Assembly: GCA_964482615.1 (NCBI GenBank)
Contig: CAYZYK010000002.1
Span: forward strand, 1 to 57,291
DNA: 57,291 bases
Source of the DNA: CAYZYK01 sp964482615
Lineage (GTDB): Bacteria; Patescibacteriota; Minisyncoccia; Minisyncoccales; CAYZYK01
Direction: 5' to 3'
In this document: one piece after another, positions 34,470-40,853 of the stretch
How positions within the stretch are numbered: the stretch's first letter is position 1
Layout: every line of letters begins with the position of its first letter
Notes under the pieces: generated by a model
What the model saw: the letters and a program-made list of their open reading frames with translations, nothing else
Told to the model about the DNA's origin: nothing
Databases searched by the model: none
Translations under genes and position numbers: made by a program

Positions 34470-35630
34470 ATGAGAACAGGAGTTGCAACAGTCCCTTTAG
34501 ATTATGGAAGATGCCCTCCTTGGCTTTTCAGAAGAATGAAACGACTTTCTCGAGGCATAATGTTGGCTATTCGAGAAGAATTTGGCCCCGAGGAGATTTT
34601 AAGGAGATTATCTGATCCTGTCTGGTTCCAAAGTTTGGGCTGTGTTATTGGTTTTGATTGGAACTCAAGTGGTTTGACTACAACCACCATGGGTGCCTTA
34701 AAAGAAGGAGTAAGGGGAATTGAAGAAGAACTCGGAATCTTTATTTGTGGAGGAAAGGGAAAAACTTCAAGAAAAACTCCCGATCAGATACAAAAATGGG
34801 GAGATAAACTTAAATTTCCAGAAGAAAGAACAGAGCAACTAGTTTATTCAAGTAAAATGTCAGCTAAAGTAGATAGCTCCTGTTTGCAAGATGGGTTTCA
34901 AATCTACCATCATAACCTAATATTTACCGAAAAAGGACAATGGGGTGTAATTCAACAGGGAATGAACACATATTCTCAGAAAGCGCGTCGTTACCACTGG
35001 TTGTCTTTCTCTCTTTATAAAAAAGCAAAGAAAAAAGACTTTATTGAAGAACCACATTCTGGAATTACAACTCAAGTTAAAGTAAAACCTCTTAATTTAA
35101 CTGCAAAAGAAAGCGGGAAAAACAGAGATATATCAACCGGGCTTGTCTCCAAAGAACCCAAGATGTTTCTCAAAGACATTGAGCTAATTTCAAAAAAAAG
35201 TAATTCTTTAATAAAACAAAGAAGACTGAAAGGTTTTACTGAAATGGAGCTTAATAATGTTGAATTTCATCAACACCCAGTTATGAACGAGAAATTTGAT
35301 TTAAAAAGATTAAAAAAGACTATATTCTTTGCTGAAAGTAAACAACCAAAAGATTTTGAACAACTTTTGTCTCTTAAGGGAATAGGACCCAAGACAATAA
35401 GGGCTCTATCATTGGTGGCTGAGTTAATTTATGGTGCGGAAGCCTCAAGAGAAGACCCTGCTCGTTACTCTTTTGCCCATGGTGGGAAAGATGGAACGCC
35501 CATGATGATTGATCGTTCTCTGCTTGATAAAACAATAAAACTTTTAGAAAAAGGAATTAAAAAAAGCAAAATTTCAATAAAAGAAAAAGAAAAAGCTAAA
35601 AAAAGATTATCTAACACTTTTAATTTATGA
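34470..35630 (+). CDS. DUF763 family protein
   Basis: A 386-residue protein starting MRTGVATVPLDYGRCPPWLF. It has the family segments GFDWNSSGLTTTTMGALKEG, FICGGKGKTSRKTP and WGVIQQGMN, then a helix-hairpin-helix (LLSLKGIGPKTIRALSLVAE). DUF763 occurs widely in archaea and thermophiles. The HhH suggests DNA or RNA binding, but no reaction is known to me. Its stop overlaps the metK start (ATGA), so they are coupled. Confidence 0.85.
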   Translation: MRTGVATVPLDYGRCPPWLFRRMKRLSRGIMLAIREEFGPEEILRRLSDPVWFQSLGCVIGFDWNSSGLTTTTMGALKEGVRGIEEELGIFICGGKGKTSRKTPDQIQKWGDKLKFPEERTEQLVYSSKMSAKVDSSCLQDGFQIYHHNLIFTEKGQWGVIQQGMNTYSQKARRYHWLSFSLYKKAKKKDFIEEPHSGITTQVKVKPLNLTAKESGKNRDISTGLVSKEPKMFLKDIELISKKSNSLIKQRRLKGFTEMELNNVEFHQHPVMNEKFDLKRLKKTIFFAESKQPKDFEQLLSLKGIGPKTIRALSLVAELIYGAEASREDPARYSFAHGGKDGTPMMIDRSLLDKTIKLLEKGIKKSKISIKEKEKAKKRLSNTFNL

Positions 35631-36781
35631 TTAAAGATTTTTTATTCACTTCAGAATCAGTAGCTGAAGGACATCCAGATAAAATATGTGACTCTATTTC
35701 TGATGCTGTTTTGGATGAAGTTATTAGAAAAGACAAATATGGCAGGGTGGCTTGCGAGGTTTTAGTTGGCGGGGGTTATGTTATTGTGGGTGGTGAGATA
35801 ACAACAAAAGCTAAAATAGACGTGAATAATATAGTAAGAGAGACAGTAAAAGAGATTGGTTATGACAAACCAGAATATGGTTTTGATTGCCACTCTTTGG
35901 CTGTTTTTAATTGTATTCGAGGGCAATCGCCAGATATTGCTCAAGGAATTAAAAAAACAGGGTCTGAGAAACAAGGAGCTGGTGATCAAGGCATGATGAC
36001 AGGTTACGCTTGTACTGAAACAAAAGAGTTAATGCCCCTTCCCATAACATTATCTCACAAGCTAGTTATGAAAATAGCTGAGGTGAGAAGAAAAAAAGAA
36101 ATTCCCTATTTAAGACCCGACGGTAAGAGTCAGGTGACAGTAGAATATGAGAATGATCACCCCAAAAGATTGAATTCTGTTGTTATTGGTGCCCAACACG
36201 ATCCTGATGTATCTTCTGGCAGAATAAAAAAAGACATAATATCTAAAGTTATTAAACCTGTCTGTGGCCAGTATTTGGATAAAGAAACAAAATTCTTTAT
36301 TAATAACACCGGCCGTTTTGTTATTGGAGGTCCCATATCAGACACTGGTATGACAGGAAGAAAAACAGTTGTTGATACTTACGGTGGTTGGGTTCCGGTT
36401 GGTGGCGGTGCTATGTCAGGGAAAGATCCCACTAAGGTTGATAGATCGGGAGCTTATATGGCAAGATATGTTGCTAAAAATATAATTGCAGCTCAATTAG
36501 CTGAAAAATGCTTGGTCAGGTTGTCTTATGTGATAGGTGGTGTTTATCCTTTGGAGATAAGTGTTGACACTTTTGACACAGGAAAGGTTCCCGAAAAGAA
36601 ACTAGTTGAGGTTATTCCCCAGGTTTTTGATTTATCTCCTGGAGGGATAATAAGGGAGTTGGACCTTTTAAGACCTATTTACAGGAAAACTGCTAAATTT
36701 GGTCATTTTGGCAGGGAAGAAGAAGGTTTTGGTTGGGAGAGGAAAGATAAAATAAAAAAACTACAGAAAAAAACCAGCTAA
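35627..36781 (+). CDS. metK: S-adenosylmethionine synthetase
   Basis: A 384-residue bacterial-type MetK with LFTSESVAEGHPDKICDSIS, GAGDQGMMTGYA, the flexible-loop region LRPDGKSQVTVEY, GGPISDTGMTGRKTVVDTYGG and HFGREEEGFGWER. It makes SAM from methionine and ATP, feeding the Elp3, Trm9-like and other methyltransferases. It overlaps DUF763 by 4 bp and is followed after 4 bp by the presenilin-like gene. Confidence 0.96.
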   Translation: MIKDFLFTSESVAEGHPDKICDSISDAVLDEVIRKDKYGRVACEVLVGGGYVIVGGEITTKAKIDVNNIVRETVKEIGYDKPEYGFDCHSLAVFNCIRGQSPDIAQGIKKTGSEKQGAGDQGMMTGYACTETKELMPLPITLSHKLVMKIAEVRRKKEIPYLRPDGKSQVTVEYENDHPKRLNSVVIGAQHDPDVSSGRIKKDIISKVIKPVCGQYLDKETKFFINNTGRFVIGGPISDTGMTGRKTVVDTYGGWVPVGGGAMSGKDPTKVDRSGAYMARYVAKNIIAAQLAEKCLVRLSYVIGGVYPLEISVDTFDTGKVPEKKLVEVIPQVFDLSPGGIIRELDLLRPIYRKTAKFGHFGREEEGFGWERKDKIKKLQKKTS

Positions 36782-36785
36782 TAAA

Positions 36786-37658
36786 ATGGGAGAGAAAAAA
36801 GAAAAGAAAATAAAAAACCTTTCTTTTGTTCAATTTTTGAGAGTTTTGGGAATGGAGGGTTTTTTGTTTCTTTTAACTTTAATTTTGGGTGTTTTTAGTG
36901 CTCAAAGAATAATTAAAATCTTGGAACTAACGGAAGTTTCTTTACCTAAGGTTTCTCTTTGGGATTTTTTCTTTTATTTTCTTTTAATTACTGCTTTTGT
37001 GGTCTTTCTTACCCTTGTTAAAAGATTTCAAAGAGCCAAAAGTGTGGTTTATAAAAGTATTTTTGTTTTGGCTGTTTTTGGTGGAGGGGTTATGATTCTA
37101 AGTGTTTGGTTAACAGATATTCCAGCTTTGATTATAATGGGATTTTTGATATATTTTTGGTTCAAGAAACCAAAGATTTATCTTCATAACCTTGTTATAA
37201 TACTCGGCTTAGCTGGAGCTGGCAGCTTGTTGGGGTTACAGTTAACACCGGAAATAGTTATTATTCTTTTAGTTGTTTTTTCTATTTATGATTTTATAGC
37301 TGTTTACAAAACCAAGCATATGGTAAAAATGGCAAAAGAGATGATTAAAAAAGAAGTTATCTTGGGTTTTGTTGTTTCTTTGAGTTTGTCTGATTTTTCT
37401 GAGAAAATAGAGAAAGTTAAGCCTGGTGGACAGTTTTTGATCTTGGGAGGGGGAGATGTGGCTTTCCCTCTTTTGCTCGCTGCCTCATTGGTCAGAGAAA
37501 GTATTTTAAGCTCTTTAATTGTTGTTGGGTTTAGTTTGCTTGGGCTCTTTTTGAGCTTTTTGTTATTTTCTTTTCAGAAAGTTAGAGCTCCAATTCCCGC
37601 TTTACCCCCTATTGCTTTGTTTTCTGTAATTGGCTATTTAATTGTTAGGTTAATTTAA
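36786..37658 (+). CDS. Presenilin/signal-peptide-peptidase-like intramembrane aspartyl protease
   Basis: A 290-residue polytopic membrane protein with about 8-9 hydrophobic helices. The A22 protease motifs are in the right order: YD in VFSIYDFIAVYKTKHM (D169), GxGD in LILGGGDVAFPLLLA (D224) and PAL in PIPALPPIAL (271-273). The two Asp residues in neighbouring helices form the catalytic pair that cuts substrates within the membrane. The gene is the last of the DUF763-metK run. Substrates unknown. Confidence 0.85.
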   Translation: MGEKKEKKIKNLSFVQFLRVLGMEGFLFLLTLILGVFSAQRIIKILELTEVSLPKVSLWDFFFYFLLITAFVVFLTLVKRFQRAKSVVYKSIFVLAVFGGGVMILSVWLTDIPALIIMGFLIYFWFKKPKIYLHNLVIILGLAGAGSLLGLQLTPEIVIILLVVFSIYDFIAVYKTKHMVKMAKEMIKKEVILGFVVSLSLSDFSEKIEKVKPGGQFLILGGGDVAFPLLLAASLVRESILSSLIVVGFSLLGLFLSFLLFSFQKVRAPIPALPPIALFSVIGYLIVRLI

Positions 37659-37705
37659 AAAAAACAAGGAAAATCTCACAAAAGGACTTTAAAAGCGTCT
37701 TAATC

Positions 37706-37734
37706 TTGACAGAGATATTTTGTTGTGATATAAT
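37706..37734 (+). promoter_or_regulatory. Perfect consensus promoter of the DGR target gene
   Basis: TTGACA at 37706-37711 and TATAAT at 37729-37734 are separated by exactly 17 bp. The start is expected near 37741, just before the leader hairpin. Confidence 0.85.
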
Positions 37735-37744
37735 AGAAAAAGAG

Positions 37745-37811
37745 TAAGCTCATTGAAGTTCGGCTGTTTTTACCAAGGCTTTCGCTTTGGGCAGTCGTTG
37801 ATATGAGCTTA
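37745..37811 (+). promoter_or_regulatory. Structured 5' leader of the DGR target mRNA
   Basis: Three nested stems make one long hairpin. TAAGCTCAT (37745-37753) pairs with ATGAGCTTA (37803-37811). CGGCTG (37761-37766) pairs with CAGTCG (37792-37797). CCAAGGC (37773-37779) pairs with GCTTTGG (37784-37790). A very strong AAGGAGGT site (37816-37823) starts 4 bases after it. It may stabilise the mRNA or expose the ribosome site. It matches no riboswitch class I know. Confidence 0.7.
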
Positions 37812-37828
37812 TAACAAGGAGGTGTGCC

Positions 37829-38506
37829 ATGAGTAGTGGCAATGTGTGGGAGAGGATTTTGGAGTTGGAAATCAGCGCCAACCAGTTGGTGCTGGAGGGC
37901 AATCGGAGTCCCAAGGATTTAGCTGAAATTCTCCAGGAGTTTGTTTTCGGCAGTGTACTTCCCCCTCTCAACTGGGAGGAAGTCTACAAAGCACTCGGTA
38001 TGGAAAAGGAATACCAGGAGTTTACTCTGTCTATTTCTCCCTCTTCCAATCGCTGGGTCGTCCCTGTTCTGAAGGACGTTACACCAAACAAGGTTGTTAA
38101 AGCTCTGCGAAGCAGAGGTGTCGATGTCTATGTGTCCAGAGGCGATCTGGACGCAGGTGTCACGGCTAACGACCGCGACCCGAACCGCGATGGCTCTTAC
38201 GTCATTGCTTTCCACAAGACCGTGGAGGCAGACAAGGAGAACGCCGACAAGTCGGCTGCCCAGCTGGTTAAGGAGGGCCGCCAGGGTATTGATCTGCTGG
38301 AGCGTCTCTTGCTGGGGCTGGGATATTTCCTGACAACGGGAAATCACCTCGACGTGAATAGCTGGACACTCTGTACGGGTTCGCGGGGCCCCGGTGGCCG
38401 CGTGCCGGTCGTCGGCCGGCGCGCTGACGGCCGCGGGATCGATGTTGGCTGGTGCCGCCCCGGTCGCTCCGATGGCCGCCTTTGTTCCCGTTCAGTGGCT
38501 TCTTGA
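37829..38506 (+). CDS. DGR variable target protein (C-type-lectin-like variable tail)
   Basis: A 225-residue protein without a signal peptide. An N-terminal helical region (MSSGNVWERILELEISANQL) is followed by a mixed domain. The C-terminal variable region is fully within the repeat and ends at a TGA just after it. Translated in this frame, the invariant template gives SRDSDGNVPCVGWNADNRKV then YVNWYNPGNSNDNLRSRSEV, the Asn-rich signature of lectin-fold DGR targets. The gene is far more GC-rich than its surroundings, a sign of separate origin. Its ligand is unknown. Confidence 0.9.
   Translation: MSSGNVWERILELEISANQLVLEGNRSPKDLAEILQEFVFGSVLPPLNWEEVYKALGMEKEYQEFTLSISPSSNRWVVPVLKDVTPNKVVKALRSRGVDVYVSRGDLDAGVTANDRDPNRDGSYVIAFHKTVEADKENADKSAAQLVKEGRQGIDLLERLLLGLGYFLTTGNHLDVNSWTLCTGSRGPGGRVPVVGRRADGRGIDVGWCRPGRSDGRLCSRSVAS
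38375..38493 (+). repeat. DGR variable repeat (VR)
   Basis: 119 bases align without gaps to the template repeat at 38739-38857. Of 25 template adenines, 21 differ here (16 A to G, 5 A to C). Of 94 other template positions, 7 differ. Such adenine bias is the signature of DGR mutagenic retrohoming. The 3' part without adenines (around TGTTCCCGTTC) is the likely initiation-of-mutagenic-homing region. Confidence 0.93.
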
Positions 38507-38513
38507 TGTATCC

Positions 38514-38530
38514 TGCCCGCGAAGCGGGCA
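38514..38530 (+). promoter_or_regulatory. GC-rich hairpin downstream of VR (DGR target-site hairpin candidate)
   Basis: TGCCCGC / GCGGGCA form a perfect 7-bp stem with a GAA loop, 20 bases after the VR. Many DGRs have a short GC-rich hairpin or cruciform here that raises retrohoming. Confidence 0.65.
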
Positions 38531-38537
38531 TAGGCAA

Positions 38538-38577
38538 GGGCCCTTGTTGTAAATTTGCAGCAAGGGCCTATTTTTTT
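38538..38577 (+). terminator. Terminator of the DGR target gene
   Basis: A 13-bp stem (38538-38550 with 38557-38569, three G-U pairs) with a 6-base loop is followed by seven Ts. It separates the target mRNA from the template RNA unit. Confidence 0.85.
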
Positions 38578-38584
38578 GTATAAT
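38555..38584 (+). promoter_or_regulatory. Candidate promoter of the DGR template RNA
   Basis: A perfect TATAAT at 38579-38584 follows the terminator T-run. The -35 is weak (TTGCAG at 38555-38560, 18-bp spacing). The expected start is near 38591. Confidence 0.45.
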
Positions 38585-38738
38585 AGAAATGTGTGGTAAA
38601 GGGATTTGCCGCGCCAAGAAACTGCTTGTCTAACTCTCACGAATAATAAGATTCGGAAAACTTCTCCGCTATGGACGGAGCTAACACAAGAAAACTTGTA
38701 AAAGTTTTCTTGTGAATCGGACGGAGTTAGATAATATA

Positions 38739-38857
38739 ACGGGTTCGCGGGACTCCGATGGCAACGTGCCGTGCGTCGGCTGGAACGCTGACAACCGCAA
38801 GGTCTATGTTAACTGGTACAACCCCGGTAACTCCAATGACAACCTTCGTTCCCGTTC
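38739..38857 (+). repeat. DGR template repeat (TR)
   Basis: A 119-base, adenine-containing homologue of the VR at 38375-38493, lying between the target gene and the reverse transcriptase. Adenines sit mostly at first and second codon positions of the target frame, often as AAC/AAT Asn codons. This maximises amino-acid change when they are altered. Confidence 0.93.
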
Positions 38858-38876
38858 CGAAGTCTCTGCATAAAAT

Positions 38877-38898
38877 GGAGTTTTTAGAAACTCCTTTT
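38877..38898 (+). promoter_or_regulatory. Hairpin after the template repeat
   Basis: GGAGTTT (38877-38883) pairs with AAACTCC (38888-38894) around TTAG, followed by TTTT. It lies 20 bases after the TR, the same distance as the GC-rich hairpin after the VR. It may be the 3' boundary of the template RNA or a weak terminator. Confidence 0.55.
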
Positions 38899-38909
38899 GT
38901 GTTGAATAA

Positions 38910-39968
38910 ATATATGCAAAATGGAGTTATAAAAAGCTTAGGTGGGGGGTTAGTAGTCAAAATATTTTTAAGCAAATTATTTCGCCCAGAAATTTATTTT
39001 TATCTTGGAAAGAATTCAAGAGAGGTAAATCAAAAAAAGAAGATGTTCAGTTTTTTCAAAAAGATTTTAAGAATAATATTTTAAAACTACACAAAGAGCT
39101 AAAGAAAAAAACCTACAAGCACTCAAAATATTTCTCCTTTTACGTTAAAGACCCAAAATTAAGGCACATTCACAAAGCTTGTGTTAAAGATCGAGTTTTA
39201 CATCACGCTGTTTTCAGGATTTTATATCCAATTTTTGATAAAACATTCATATTTGATTCCTATTCTTGTAGGTTAAATAAAGGAACGCATCGGGCAGTGA
39301 ATAGATTGGATGAGTTTGCTCGAAAAGTCGGCAGAAATAATACGAGAACTTGTTTTGTCCTAAAATGCGATATCAAAAAGTTTTTTAGTTCAATAGACCA
39401 AAACATCTTAATTAATTTGATTGAAAAAAGAATTAGAGACAGAAATACAATTTGGCTAATAAAAGAAATTATTAAAAGCTTTTCAGATATAACAAATAAA
39501 GGATTGCCTCTGGGCAATATTACCAGTCAACTTTTTGCCAACATTTATCTTAACGAACTTGATCAATTTATTAAACATAAATTAAAAGTAAAATATTACA
39601 TTCGTTATTGTGACGATTTTGTTGTTTTAAACACGGAAAAAGGATATTTAAAAGAACTTATTCTTCAAGTCAATAATTTCTTAAAAGAAAGATTGAAATT
39701 ATTCTTACATCAAGATAAAGTGATAATTAGAAAACACCACCAAGGAATTGATTTTTTGGGTTATGTTAGTTTTCCTTATTACAGAATTTTAAGAACAAAG
39801 ACCAAGAAGAGAATGTTTAAAAAGATAAGGGTAAGAATCAAAGGATTGAACCAAAACAAAATTTCAAAAAAATCTTTTAATCAAACAATTCAATCATATT
39901 TAGGAGTTTTAAAGCATTGTAATTCACACAAATTAAAAAGAAAAATTAAAAAATTAATCTATGATTAA
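38910..39968 (+). CDS. DGR reverse transcriptase
   Basis: The open frame carries a full DGR-type RT. The N-terminal part is IFKQIISPRNLFLSWKEFKR, then FYVKDPKLRHIHKACVKDRV, FDSYSCRLNKGTHRAV, catalytic FVLKCDIKKFFSSID, the DGR-typical LPLGNITSQLFANIYLNELD, and YIRYCDDFVVL (YxDD box near 39606). The frame opens at 38910 (after a stop at 38907), but I find no ATG, GTG or TTG before the GTG at 39297, which is already inside the conserved core. Either a rare start (ATT/ATA) or a frameshift near the G6 run at 38944-38949 is involved. The gene overlaps the next ORF by 8 bp. No Avd accessory gene was recognised. Confidence 0.88.
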   Translation: MYAKWSYKKLRWGVSSQNIFKQIISPRNLFLSWKEFKRGKSKKEDVQFFQKDFKNNILKLHKELKKKTYKHSKYFSFYVKDPKLRHIHKACVKDRVLHHAVFRILYPIFDKTFIFDSYSCRLNKGTHRAVNRLDEFARKVGRNNTRTCFVLKCDIKKFFSSIDQNILINLIEKRIRDRNTIWLIKEIIKSFSDITNKGLPLGNITSQLFANIYLNELDQFIKHKLKVKYYIRYCDDFVVLNTEKGYLKELILQVNNFLKERLKLFLHQDKVIIRKHHQGIDFLGYVSFPYYRILRTKTKKRMFKKIRVRIKGLNQNKISKKSFNQTIQSYLGVLKHCNSHKLKRKIKKLIYD

Positions 39969-40821
39969 AAATATTGTTGTACCATATCCAAAAAGAATAG
40001 AGAGGTTAAAAAAGAAAATCTCAAAAGAAGGAAAAGAAAAATTACATGTTTTGTCCGATTTTGATAGAACTTTAACTAAAGCTGTTGTTGAGGGGGAGAG
40101 GGTCCCTTCTTTGATTTCTGTTTTATACAGCAACGGAGAGTATTTAAGCGATGATTATGCTAGAAAATCACAAGATTTACAGGAAAAATATTATCCGATA
40201 GAAGTAGATCCTGGAACCCCAATTGAAGAGAAAAAGAAAGCAATGCAAGAATGGTGGATTTCTCAGTTTAAACTGTTGATAAAATCAGGGTTAAACAAAA
40301 AGCATTTAGTTGAAGTTATAAATTCACCCAGGATAAGGTTTAGAAAAGGAGCGCTAGATTTTTTTGATTTTTTAAAAGATAGTGAAATTCCTTTAATTAT
40401 TATGTCATCTAGTGGTTTGGGAGGAGACATTATTGAGATGATGCTTCAAAAAGAGAGAAAACTTTTTTCTAACATTCATATAGTTTCAAATTCTTTCCTT
40501 TGGGACGATGATGAAAACGCTATTGATTTTGAAACTCCGATTATACACGTTTTTAATAAAGATGAAACTCTTTTAAAAAAGTTTCCTTTTTATTCTGAGA
40601 TAGAAAAAAGAAAAAATGTTTTACTTTTAGGGGACAGTTTAGGAGACACAGGGATAGTTGAAGGTTTTGATTATAGTAGTTTAATAAAGATTGGTTTTTT
40701 GAACGAAAAGGTTGATGAAAACCTTAAAAAATACAAAGAAGCTTATGATATTTTAATACTTCATGATTCTTCAATGGATTATGTTAATTCTTTATTAAAA
40801 GAAATAACTCAGACCGGGTAG
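39961..40821 (+). CDS. HAD-family pyrimidine 5'-nucleotidase (UMPH-1/NT5C3-like)
   Basis: A 286-residue HAD phosphatase of the eukaryotic cytosolic 5'-nucleotidase III type. It has motif I HVLSDFDRTLTK, the cap with QEKYYPIEVDPGT and MQEWWISQFKLLIKSGL, motif II PLIIMSSSGLGGDII, and motif III/IV NVLLLGDSLGDTGIVEGFDY. It dephosphorylates pyrimidine nucleoside monophosphates in characterised relatives. It overlaps the RT end by 8 bp. Confidence 0.8.
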   Translation: MIKNIVVPYPKRIERLKKKISKEGKEKLHVLSDFDRTLTKAVVEGERVPSLISVLYSNGEYLSDDYARKSQDLQEKYYPIEVDPGTPIEEKKKAMQEWWISQFKLLIKSGLNKKHLVEVINSPRIRFRKGALDFFDFLKDSEIPLIIMSSSGLGGDIIEMMLQKERKLFSNIHIVSNSFLWDDDENAIDFETPIIHVFNKDETLLKKFPFYSEIEKRKNVLLLGDSLGDTGIVEGFDYSSLIKIGFLNEKVDENLKKYKEAYDILILHDSSMDYVNSLLKEITQTG

Positions 40822-40838
40822 TCTGAGCTGGGGTTTTT
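40809..40838 (+). terminator. Terminator after the nucleotidase gene
   Basis: CTCAGAC / GTCTGAG pair around CGGGTA, followed by CTGGGGTTTTTGTTTT. It lies between this gene and the convergent elp3. Confidence 0.65.
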
Positions 40839-40853
40839 GTTTTATGGGTGTTT

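Larger units (their letters stand above)
38591..38909 (+). ncRNA. DGR template RNA with structured 5' domain
   Basis: Upstream of the template repeat lie nested complementary segments. CTAACTC (38630-38636) pairs with GAGTTAG (38724-38730), and GATTC (38650-38654) with GAATC (38714-38718). A small CTCCG / CGGAG hairpin (about 38664-38680) precedes a perfect 12-bp hairpin, 38685-38696 with 38703-38714. The template (38739-38857) and a second hairpin follow. This fits a DGR RNA that folds on both sides of the template to recruit the reverse transcriptase. The ends are inferred, not mapped. Confidence 0.65.

Noticed and set aside
38758..39084. Plus-strand ORF of 108 codons overlapping the template repeat and RT start
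   Set aside because: It reads the template repeat in a frame other than that of the target gene and ends inside the RT. The protein has no recognisable feature. It is only of interest as a possible frameshift source for the RT start.
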